A stretch of 5,343 nt of DNA from an uncultured Kiritimatiellota bacterium. Lineage in GTDB: Bacteria; Verrucomicrobiota; Kiritimatiellia; RFP12; UBA1067. Below the pieces are notes generated by a model. It had not been told where the DNA came from and searched no databases. It worked only from the letters and a program-made list of their open reading frames with translations. The translations under genes were made by a program, and so were the position numbers. The DNA lies in contig CAKUCX010000099.1 of the NCBI GenBank assembly GCA_934643865.1, positions 1-5,343 on the forward strand, in the 5' to 3' direction. Position 1 is the stretch's first letter. Each line of letters begins with the position of its first letter. Positions 1 through 5,332 of the stretch are shown in pieces.

Positions 1-54
1 CACCAACGCGCCCGCCGTGCCGCCGGCCGCCGCCACCAACGCGCCCGCCGTGCC
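1..54 (+). repeat. Two 21-nt direct repeats encoding a TNAPAV linker
   Basis: An identical 21-nt unit starting CACCAACGCG occurs at 1-21 and 34-54, a period of 33 nt or exactly 11 codons. It encodes a Thr-Asn-Ala-Pro-Ala-Val motif in the Pro/Ala-rich N-terminal linker of the secretin. The array may continue to the left of the window. The in-frame period suggests linker expansion by slippage or recombination. Confidence 0.85.
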
Positions 55-1810
55 CCCGCCCGCCGCCGTCCCCCCGGCACCCGCCGACGACCGCACGGAC
101 GAAATCGACCTGGAGGAGGACGACGACGCGGCCCTCGCCGCGAAGCGCCCGCGCGTCAAGCCGACGGATGAAAAGGGCCCCGTCTCGCTCGTCGACATCG
201 ACTGCGACGAGGCGACGATCGCGGACGTCCTGCGGCAGTTCCGCAAGACGACCGGCGCGAACATCATCTCGGGCGAGTCGACGAACTACCAGCGCCGCGT
301 CTCCGTCACCCTCCGCCGCGTCCCGTGGCTCCAGGCCCTCACGTCCATCCTCGGCTCGCGCGGCTTCCGCCTGGACGAGCGCGACGGCATCTACCGCGTC
401 GCCGAGGACCTGCAGGCCATCCCCCTGCAGACGACGACGTTCGCGCTCAACCACGCCTCGGCGAAGGAGCTTGCCGACCTCTTCAACGGAACCTACGCGC
501 GCAAGGACGCCGCGGGCAAGCCGCTCCACCCCATCGCGACCTGCTTCGAGGGCGCGAACGTCGTCGTCGTCACGGCCGACGAGAAGACGCTCTCCGACTG
601 CGCGCGCATCGTCAAGGCCGTCGACCACGCCGTCGCGCAGATCTACATCGAGGCGCGCTTCCTCGAACTCTCCTCCGAGGCGATGCACAAGCTCGGGATG
701 AACTGGCAGCAGCTCAGAAGCTGGTCCGTCTCCGCCCGCGCGCTGAAGGCCGGCGCCGAGTCGAACCACGGCCGTGCGGCCGTCTACGACTCGAAGGCGT
801 CCTACACGCGCAAGGAGTGGGTCAAGACCGGCGAGCAGCGGCAGACCTCGGCCGAGACGAACTCGAAGACCGACACCTACACCGACCTCGCCGACGGCTC
901 GCCGGGCATCGCCAAGAGCGTCCTCGTCCCCGACAAGATCAACGAGGCGGCGGGCGCGGGGCTCTCCGCCGCCAGCATGGCCTGGCGGCGCGCCGGCGGC
1001 TTCTCGGGCCAGCTCTCCGCCGACGACTTCACGCTCGCGCTCAGCGCGTTCGAGGAGTTCGGCGAGGGCAAGATCTTCTCCAACCCGAAGATCATCGTCT
1101 CGAACGGCAAGGAGGCCAAGGTCGACATGACGACGAAGGAGCCGAACGTCACGGTCGACGCGAACTACACGGGGACGAGTTCGCAGAACCTCTCCATCTC
1201 CACGAAGCTGGAGGTGATCCCCGGCGAGGACAAGCAGATGTTCGCCAAGGAGGCCTTCTTCTCCTACGGCATCGAGCTCTCGGTCAAGCCCCGCATCTCC
1301 CCCGACGGGCTCATCTCCGTCGAGATCGTCCCGACCATCAGCGAGAAGACGGACGAGAAGACGATCGCCGGCGCCGGGGAGGCCATCTACACGAGCTACC
1401 CGATCATCAGCGTCAAGCGCCTCACGACGGAGTTCACGATGAAGGACGGCTCGACGGCCGTGATCGGCGGCCTCACGCAGACGGTCGAGGACGACGTCGA
1501 CTCGGGCATCCCCTACCTGCGCAAGATCCCGTGGGTCGGCCCGAAGCTCTTCGGCTGGAAGAGCCGCCAGAAGGTGCAGAAGGAGATCATCGTCTGCGTG
1601 ACGATCGGCATCGCCAACCCGGCGGAGCTGCCCGAGGACGTCGGCCTGCCGAAGAACGCCGTCCTCGGCCGCGAGTACCTCACGGGCGCGCGGCAGGAGC
1701 CGGGCGCGCGCGACGGGAAGGCCCGCGAGGTGCTGCGCCTCGACATGCGGCCCCTCGACGAGCGGAAGCACGAACACGCCGGCACCGTCAGCGTCCGGGC
1801 CGTCAAGTGA
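2..1810 (+). CDS. Secretin-family outer-membrane channel protein (PilQ/GspD-like), 5' end outside window
   Basis: Secretins form multimeric outer-membrane pores for type II secretion, type IV pili and related machines. The frame is open from the first complete codon (base 2) with no stop upstream, so the true start and signal peptide lie outside; the GTG at 17 sits inside a Pro/Ala repeat and is unlikely to be the start. Numbering from that GTG: Pro/Ala-rich segment 1-23; acidic patch 24-37; N0/STN-like domain about 55-130; N1 (secretin_N)-like domain about 135-203; secretin domain about 207-535. Diagnostic stretches are IYIEARFLELSS (209-220), GKIFSNPKIIVSNGKEAKV (351-369), MKDGSTAVIGGL (475-486) and the hallmark SGIPYLRKIPWVGPKLFG (496-513), followed by EIIVCVTIGI. 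Residues 231-335 form an unusual polar insert. A charged tail of about 60 residues follows the secretin domain. It heads the operon with the next two genes. The family call is firm; which secretion or pilus system it serves is not visible here. Confidence 0.93.
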   Translation, partial: TNAPAVPPAAATNAPAVPPPAAVPPAPADDRTDEIDLEEDDDAALAAKRPRVKPTDEKGPVSLVDIDCDEATIADVLRQFRKTTGANIISGESTNYQRRVSVTLRRVPWLQALTSILGSRGFRLDERDGIYRVAEDLQAIPLQTTTFALNHASAKELADLFNGTYARKDAAGKPLHPIATCFEGANVVVVTADEKTLSDCARIVKAVDHAVAQIYIEARFLELSSEAMHKLGMNWQQLRSWSVSARALKAGAESNHGRAAVYDSKASYTRKEWVKTGEQRQTSAETNSKTDTYTDLADGSPGIAKSVLVPDKINEAAGAGLSAASMAWRRAGGFSGQLSADDFTLALSAFEEFGEGKIFSNPKIIVSNGKEAKVDMTTKEPNVTVDANYTGTSSQNLSISTKLEVIPGEDKQMFAKEAFFSYGIELSVKPRISPDGLISVEIVPTISEKTDEKTIAGAGEAIYTSYPIISVKRLTTEFTMKDGSTAVIGGLTQTVEDDVDSGIPYLRKIPWVGPKLFGWKSRQKVQKEIIVCVTIGIANPAELPEDVGLPKNAVLGREYLTGARQEPGARDGKAREVLRLDMRPLDERKHEHAGTVSVRAVK

Positions 1811-1819
1811 GCCCCGCGC

Positions 1820-2365
1820 ATGGCCCTGACGCTCCCGACCTCCGTCTACACGGCGACGCGCGGCTATGCGTGGTCGGCGGTCCCGGCCGGCCTCGCGCCC
1901 GCCGACCTTGAGGCGTTCCTCGCCGACGCGACGAAGGACCGGCCCGACTTCGAAGACGAGGCCGCCGCCTCCGCCGGCGTCATCGTCCGGCACGGCGTCG
2001 TCGCGCCCTTCTCGGTCCGCCGTGCCCGCCGCTGGGACGCCGAGGACCGCGACGCCGACTACGCCGCCTTCGCCTTCTGCTCCGCGCCGGACGCCGCCGC
2101 CGTCGACTTCGCCGCGCTTCTCGCCGACCCCTTCTTCACGGCCCCCTCCCGCACGCCGCCCGCGCGCCTCGCCTACGACGGCCCGGCCGCGTCCGCCGCC
2201 CCGCTGCCCGCCGCCGGGCGCCTCCTCTGCCGGAACCGCCTCGACGGACTCGACCCGCGCGCGGCCGGCGCGCTGATCGCGGCCTACGCGGCCAAGGCCG
2301 ACTTCTGGACCGTCCGCCTCGCGGGCGCGGTCTGCACCGTCACCACCTCCCCCTGGCACCGATGA
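1820..2365 (+). CDS. Uncharacterised 181-residue protein, possible GAP1-N-like GTPase-associated protein
   Basis: I do not recognise this protein with certainty. It is Ala/Arg/Asp-rich, has no signal peptide or membrane segment, and is probably cytoplasmic. The start is the ATG 9 nt after the secretin stop; no good Shine-Dalgarno is seen, so translation is probably coupled to the upstream gene. Its stop overlaps the next start as ATGA, which also implies coupling and a stoichiometric partnership with the P-loop protein downstream. The N-terminal pattern, YTATRGYAW (10-18), then VPAGLAPADLEAFL (21-34), then a segment with regularly spaced hydrophobics ending in YAAFAFC, resembles as I remember them the N-terminal domains called GAP1-N, which are found beside GTPase genes in bacterial conflict-type operons. 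The similarity is by eye only. The neighbouring GTPase-like gene makes the idea more plausible. Alternative: a lineage-specific adaptor with no known relatives. Confidence 0.75.
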   Translation: MALTLPTSVYTATRGYAWSAVPAGLAPADLEAFLADATKDRPDFEDEAAASAGVIVRHGVVAPFSVRRARRWDAEDRDADYAAFAFCSAPDAAAVDFAALLADPFFTAPSRTPPARLAYDGPAASAAPLPAAGRLLCRNRLDGLDPRAAGALIAAYAAKADFWTVRLAGAVCTVTTSPWHR

Positions 2366-3885
2366 CGCGCCTCGCCATCGTCGGCTGCGAGGCCAGCGGC
2401 AAGACCGTCTTCATGTCCGCCCTCGCGGACCTCTACCGCGACGCGCTCACGCCCGAGAACCCGGCGGCGAACCGCTTCGCGCGCCTCGCGGCCCGCCAGC
2501 TGCGCGCCCGCCGCGAGTGGCCGCCGGCGACGAACCCCGAACGGTCGGCGGCGCTCGACTTCGCCCTGCGCGCGAACGGCCGCCGCCTCGCGCGCTTCAG
2601 CCTCCTCGAATTCGGCGGCGAGACCTTTCGCGCGGCCTTCCGCGACGACGAGGGGGCCCCGGCGCACAAGAGCGCCGTCAAGCGGCTTCTCGACTACCTG
2701 GCGGACGCCGACTTCGTCGCCGTGCTCGTCTCGCTCAAGGAGCTGCTGCGCGACCCCGGCGCCGTCCCGATGGAGGACTTCGAGCGCGACACGGAATCCC
2801 TGTGGGTCACGCGCGGGCTCCTGGAGTTCGTCCGCGCGCACCTGCCGCGCGCGGGCGTCGTCATCGGCCTCACGCGCGCCGACCTCTACCGCGCCGAGAT
2901 CGCCGCCGCCGGCGGAGCGGCGGCCCTCTTCGCCCGCCACTGGCCGTCCATCCGCGCCGTCGCGCCGGAGGTCCCCGTCGTCCCCGTCGCGTCCGTCAGC
3001 GCGACGGACGCCGACGGACGGCCCGCCGAAGGCTTTTCGACAGAAGGAGCGCTCACGATCATGCACGAATACCTCAGGCAGAACAGCGAAACGCCCGAAC
3101 AGCTCCTCGCCGAGCTGGCGGGCGAGCGCACGGAACTCGAGACGCTGAAGCCCGCCGGCTCGCCGACGTTCTACGCGAACAAGCTCAGGCGCTTCGTCGC
3201 GAAGCTCGACAGGGCCGAGGCCGCCGTCGTCATGTCCGGCCGCGCGCCCGGCGAGGAGATCGCCGCCCTGCGCCACGCCGCCGACGCCTTCACGCAGGCG
3301 CTCCGGCAGACCGGTCCGAAGCCGAAGCCCCGCAAGAAGAAGAAAAAGGGCGGGGTGCGCGCGCTCCTGGCGCTGCTCCTGCTCGCGGCGGGCGGCGGCG
3401 CGCTCGTCGCCCTCTGCCCGCGCGAGGCCCGGGACGCCGCCGGCCGGCGCCTGCGCCCGCTTCTCGACGCGATTCCCCGGCTCGCGGCGCGGCAGAAGCC
3501 CCCGGAAAGACCCCGCACGCTCATCATCACGAACATCCTCACCGAGGTGCGCACCGTCACCAACTTCGTCGCGCAGGCGCGCGCCGAGAGCAGCCCGGCG
3601 CCGGCGCCGAAGGCGAAGCCCCGCGAGGCGAACGCGCCCCCGGCGGCCGTTGCGACGAATGCGCCCTCGGCGGCCGTCGCGACGAACGCGCCCCCGGCGA
3701 CGGCGGGCGCGTTCCGCACCTGGCGCGACCATCGCGGCACGGCCATCGAGGCGCGCTGGACGGACACCGCCGCAGACGGGAAGGCGATCACGCTTGAGAC
3801 GCGCGGCGGCAAGAAGATCCGGGCCGTCCTCCGCAAGTTCTCGGACGAAGACCGCGCCTTCGTCGAATCCGAACTGCGGCGCTGA
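2362..3885 (+). CDS. Membrane-anchored P-loop GTPase-like protein with C-terminal SHD1-like domain
   Basis: The 507-residue product appears to join a cytoplasmic nucleotide switch to a periplasmic module. Visible parts: Walker A GCEASGKT (8-15); a switch-like LLEFGGETFR (81-90), where the usual DxxG is ExxG; a hydrophobic strand FVAVLVSL (118-125); a G4-like GLTRAD (169-174) in place of NKxD; and a G5-like VASVSAT (209-215). This order fits TRAFAC-type GTPases, and the GE-x-FR signature recalls the bacterial double-GTPase (DO-GTPase) families. A mostly helical region about 230-316 follows, then a polybasic stretch (320-329), one transmembrane helix (332-352), and a linker with TN-rich and Pro/Ala repeats (about 380-450). 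The C-terminal domain (451-505, with RTW, DGKAITLE and RKFSDEDRAFV) matches the SHD1 pattern common in planctomycetes and verrucomicrobia. By the positive-inside rule the GTPase domain is inside and SHD1 outside. The start overlaps the previous stop as ATGA. GTP rather than ATP specificity, and the cellular role, are inferred. Confidence 0.88.
   Translation: MTRLAIVGCEASGKTVFMSALADLYRDALTPENPAANRFARLAARQLRARREWPPATNPERSAALDFALRANGRRLARFSLLEFGGETFRAAFRDDEGAPAHKSAVKRLLDYLADADFVAVLVSLKELLRDPGAVPMEDFERDTESLWVTRGLLEFVRAHLPRAGVVIGLTRADLYRAEIAAAGGAAALFARHWPSIRAVAPEVPVVPVASVSATDADGRPAEGFSTEGALTIMHEYLRQNSETPEQLLAELAGERTELETLKPAGSPTFYANKLRRFVAKLDRAEAAVVMSGRAPGEEIAALRHAADAFTQALRQTGPKPKPRKKKKKGGVRALLALLLLAAGGGALVALCPREARDAAGRRLRPLLDAIPRLAARQKPPERPRTLIITNILTEVRTVTNFVAQARAESSPAPAPKAKPREANAPPAAVATNAPSAAVATNAPPATAGAFRTWRDHRGTAIEARWTDTAADGKAITLETRGGKKIRAVLRKFSDEDRAFVESELRR
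3637..3690 (+). repeat. Two 27-nt tandem repeats encoding a P(P/S)AAVATNA linker
   Basis: Two near-identical 27-nt units (3637-3663 and 3664-3690) encode residues 426-434 and 435-443 of the P-loop protein, differing by one Pro/Ser change and silent changes. A partial third unit follows. They form the flexible linker between the transmembrane segment and the SHD1-like domain. The Thr-Asn-Ala-Pro core is the same as in the secretin's N-terminal linker. Confidence 0.85.
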
Positions 3886-3904
3886 CCCGCCGAAGAGACG
3901 CAAG

Positions 3905-3940
3905 ACGCCGCGCGCCGCCCTTTCGGGCGGCGCGCGGCGT
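3905..3940. terminator. Strong GC hairpin between convergent genes, probable bidirectional terminator
   Basis: Bases 3905-3920 pair perfectly with 3925-3940 (16 bp, 15 of them G-C) around a TTTC loop. The hairpin lies 20 nt after the stop of the P-loop protein and on the other side of the aldolase stop. U-tracts are weak on both strands (TTCCTGCTCC on the plus side, CTTGCGTCTC on the minus side), so efficiency is uncertain. The position between two convergent stops is what one expects of a shared terminator. Confidence 0.8.
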
Positions 3941-3950
3941 TCCTGCTCCG

Positions 3951-3971
3951 GCGAAGCGGAATCGGCTTCGC
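3951..3971 (-). terminator. Small hairpin directly after the aldolase stop
   Basis: GCGAAGC (3951-3957) and GCTTCGC (3965-3971) are perfect 7-bp inverted arms separated by 7 nt. On the aldolase mRNA this begins immediately after the TAA stop and precedes the larger hairpin. It may assist termination or protect the 3' end; there is no U-tract, so it is unlikely to be a terminator alone. Confidence 0.45.
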
Positions 3972-4970
3972 TTAGAGCTTGTCGTTCGAGCCAAGCACGT
4001 TCACGATCTTGTGAATGTAGAGCTTCTTCATCTCCTCGCGCGCCGGCGAGAGGTACTGGCGCGGGTCGAAGTGGTCTGGATGCTCGGCGAAGTGCTTGCG
4101 GATCGCCGCCGTCATCGCGAGGCGCGAGTCGCTGTCGATGTTGATCTTGCACACGGCGCTCTTCGCGGCCTCGCGCAGCTGCTCCTCCGGGATGCCCACC
4201 GCGTCCGGCAGCTTGCCGCCGTTGGCGTTGATGATGTCAACGTACTCCTGCGGGACGCTGGACGAGCCGTGGAGGACGATCGGGAAGCCCGGGAGCTTCT
4301 GCTCGACGGCCTTCAGCACGTCGAACGCGAGCGGCGGGGGGATCAGCTTGCCCGTCTTGGGGTCGCGCGTACACTGCTCGGGCTTGAACTTGTAGGCGCC
4401 GTGCGAGGTGCCGATGGAGATCGCGAGCGAATCGCAGCCCGTCTTCGTCGCGAACTCCACGACCTCCTCGGGCTTCGTGTAGTGGCTCTCCTCGGCCGCC
4501 ACCTCGTCCTCCACGCCGGCGAGCACGCCGAGCTCGGCCTCAACCGTCACGTCGTGCTGGTGGGCGTATTCGACGACCTTCTTGGTGAGGGCGATGTTCT
4601 CCTCGAACGGCAGCGAGGAGCCGTCGATCATGACGGACGAGAAGCCGCTGTCGATGCAGCTCTTGCACGTCTCGAAGCTGTCGCCGTGGTCGAGGTGCAG
4701 CACGATCTGCGGGTTCGCGCAGCCGAGTTCCTTGGCGTATTCGACCGCGCCCTGCGCCATGTAGCGGAGGATCGTGGGGTTCGCGTACTTGCGCGCGCCC
4801 TTCGAGACCTGCATGATGACGGGGGACTTCGTCTCGACGGCGGCCTGGACGATCGCCTGCATCTGCTCCATCGTGTTGAAGTTGAACGCCGGGATGGCGT
4901 ACCCGCCCTTGACGGCCTTCGCGAACATCTCCTTCGTGTTGACGAGACCGAGTTCCTTGTAGCTGACCAT
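3972..4970 (-). CDS. fba: Class II fructose-bisphosphate aldolase
   Basis: This zinc-dependent cytoplasmic enzyme reversibly cleaves fructose 1,6-bisphosphate to glyceraldehyde 3-phosphate and dihydroxyacetone phosphate in glycolysis and gluconeogenesis. The 332-residue protein is of normal family length. It shows AIPAFNFN (25-32), the HLDHGDS motif (92-98) with catalytic Asp94 and zinc ligand His95, the VEAELGVLAGVED segment (143-155), zinc-ligand His190 in GTSHGAYKF, His234 in LHGSSS, and the substrate-phosphate segment NIDSDSRLA. Ligand assignments are by analogy with known class II enzymes. The start chosen is the ATG at 4970, giving MVSYKELGL, because it has a Shine-Dalgarno 8 nt upstream and a promoter just beyond; a longer in-frame start near 5069 would run through that promoter. 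It appears monocistronic and convergent to the secretin operon, with no functional link to it. Related ketose-bisphosphate aldolases (tagatose type) are the main alternative. Confidence 0.96.
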   Translation of the reverse strand: MVSYKELGLVNTKEMFAKAVKGGYAIPAFNFNTMEQMQAIVQAAVETKSPVIMQVSKGARKYANPTILRYMAQGAVEYAKELGCANPQIVLHLDHGDSFETCKSCIDSGFSSVMIDGSSLPFEENIALTKKVVEYAHQHDVTVEAELGVLAGVEDEVAAEESHYTKPEEVVEFATKTGCDSLAISIGTSHGAYKFKPEQCTRDPKTGKLIPPPLAFDVLKAVEQKLPGFPIVLHGSSSVPQEYVDIINANGGKLPDAVGIPEEQLREAAKSAVCKINIDSDSRLAMTAAIRKHFAEHPDHFDPRQYLSPAREEMKKLYIHKIVNVLGSNDKL

Positions 4971-4978
4971 GTTTGAAT

Positions 4979-4986
4979 CTTCCTTT
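4979..4986 (-). promoter_or_regulatory. Ribosome binding site of the aldolase gene
   Basis: The minus strand reads AAAGGAAG here, with 8 nt to the ATG at 4970. It decides the start against longer in-frame alternatives. It is the only convincing Shine-Dalgarno in the window; the two internal starts of the plus-strand operon have none as good. Confidence 0.85.
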
Positions 4987-5006
4987 CTTGGAAAAATTGA
5001 ACCTAT

Positions 5007-5035
5007 ATTATACACACGCCGCGCCGTCTTGGCAA
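5007..5035 (-). promoter_or_regulatory. Sigma-70-type promoter of the aldolase gene
   Basis: On the minus strand, TTGCCA (5030-5035; five of six matches to the -35 consensus) and TATAAT (5007-5012; perfect -10) are separated by exactly 17 bp. Transcription would start near 5000, leaving a leader of about 30 nt that contains the Shine-Dalgarno. The promoter sits in a local AT-rich island (about 4975-5015) that stands out in the GC-rich surroundings. It predicts strong, housekeeping-type expression. Confidence 0.88.
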
Positions 5036-5051
5036 GACCCGCGACGGACGG

Positions 5052-5067
5052 ACAGACCCACAGACCC
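5052..5067 (+). repeat. 8-bp tandem duplication
   Basis: ACAGACCC occurs twice in tandem (5052-5059 and 5060-5067), followed by a degenerate ACAC-AGCCCC copy. It is preceded by GACGGACGGAC, a short 4-bp period. It lies just upstream of the aldolase promoter. No function is evident. Confidence 0.6.
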
Positions 5068-5080
5068 ACACAGCCCCACC

Positions 5081-5115
5081 CTTATCCCGATTTTCGGGAC
5101 GGCTTATCCCGATTT
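5081..5115 (-). repeat. Two 13-bp direct repeats 22 bp apart upstream of the aldolase promoter
   Basis: CTTATCCCGATTT occurs at 5081-5093 and 5103-5115 (AAATCGGGATAAG on the minus strand). The 22-bp period is about two helical turns, so both copies face the same side of the DNA. They are 46 and 68 bp upstream of the -35 box edge. This could be a paired binding site for a regulator of the aldolase promoter, or a fragment of an intergenic repeat. The repeat is seen directly; its role is inferred. Confidence 0.6.
5085..5099. repeat. 6-bp perfect inverted repeat overlapping the first direct repeat
   Basis: TCCCGA (5085-5090) and TCGGGA (5094-5099) pair around a TTT loop. It overlaps the left copy of the 13-bp repeat. 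It could be a small operator-like palindrome or a minor hairpin. Confidence 0.5.
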
Positions 5116-5130
5116 CTCGCCCAGCCCCCA

Positions 5131-5139
5131 GGGGGGGGG
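5131..5139 (+). repeat. Run of nine G
   Basis: Nine consecutive G, preceded by CCCCCA (5126-5130 is a run of C). Homopolymer runs of this length are prone to slippage and to sequencing error. It is not inside a supported gene and is about 95 bp upstream of the aldolase -35 box. Confidence 0.8.
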
Positions 5140-5142
5140 ATA

Positions 5143-5161
5143 TTTCCGGACCTCCCGGAAA
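5143..5161. repeat. 7-bp inverted repeat TTTCCGG/CCGGAAA
   Basis: TTTCCGG (5143-5149) and CCGGAAA (5155-5161) are perfect arms around a 5-nt loop. It could be a palindromic protein-binding site or a short hairpin, possibly the end of transcription coming from the right. A second TCCCGGA copy follows at 5165-5171. Confidence 0.5.
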
Positions 5162-5265
5162 ACGTCCCGGACTTTCCCCGCGCGATTCCACCGCCGCGAA
5201 GTCCGCGTCCTCCGACCGGTCAACACGGAGCGCGAGGAGACACGAAGATTGTCTTTCAAAGTTGA

Positions 5266-5316
5266 CGCGCCCATGGTAGGGCGCGACGTCCCCGGCGCGC
5301 CGCGCACACGGGGACG
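5266..5316. repeat. Consecutive palindromes at right end, candidate dispersed intergenic element
   Basis: Three inverted structures are packed together: CGCGCCC/GGGCGCG (5266-5272 and 5279-5285, loop ATGGTA); CGTCCCC/GGGGACG (5287-5293 and 5310-5316); and, inside the latter, the 8-bp palindrome GGCGCGCC (5294-5301). Dense hairpins without a reading frame are typical of dispersed palindromic intergenic repeats. Only one copy is in the window, so dispersal is inferred. Confidence 0.5.
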
Positions 5317-5332
5317 ACATCGGGGACGACAT
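5309..5332 (+). repeat. 12-bp tandem duplication
   Basis: CGGGGACGACAT occurs twice in tandem at 5309-5320 and 5321-5332, followed by CG, the start of a third copy. The first copy supplies the right arm of the neighbouring inverted repeat, so the duplication may offer alternative pairing. Confidence 0.8.

Noticed and set aside
325..1911. 528-codon plus-strand frame overlapping the secretin
   Set aside because: The translation is dominated by Arg, Gly and Ala, as expected for a shifted frame of GC-rich DNA; the secretin frame carries clear family motifs.
3342..3348. G-AAA-AAG heptamer as a possible programmed frameshift site in the P-loop gene
   Set aside because: It is not a canonical slippery heptamer, it encodes a sensible polybasic stretch before the membrane helix, and the zero frame continues into a good C-terminal domain.
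2284..4152. 622-codon open frame on the minus strand opposite the P-loop gene
   Set aside because: It is Arg/Ala/Gly/Glu-rich with no recognisable domain, mirrors the GC-biased codons of the plus-strand gene, and runs through both the terminator hairpin and the end of the aldolase gene.
4011..4976. 321-codon plus-strand frame opposite the aldolase gene
   Set aside because: It is a shadow of the aldolase coding strand, rich in Leu, Arg, Val and Asp, with no domain.
4971..5069. Longer aldolase with a 33-residue N-terminal extension
   Set aside because: The extension would be encoded across the -10 and -35 boxes and the Shine-Dalgarno, and it does not resemble the family.
5003..5332. 109-codon minus-strand frame in the right intergenic region
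   Set aside because: It overlaps the aldolase promoter, its start is made by the 12-bp duplication, and its translation looks like random GC-rich sequence.
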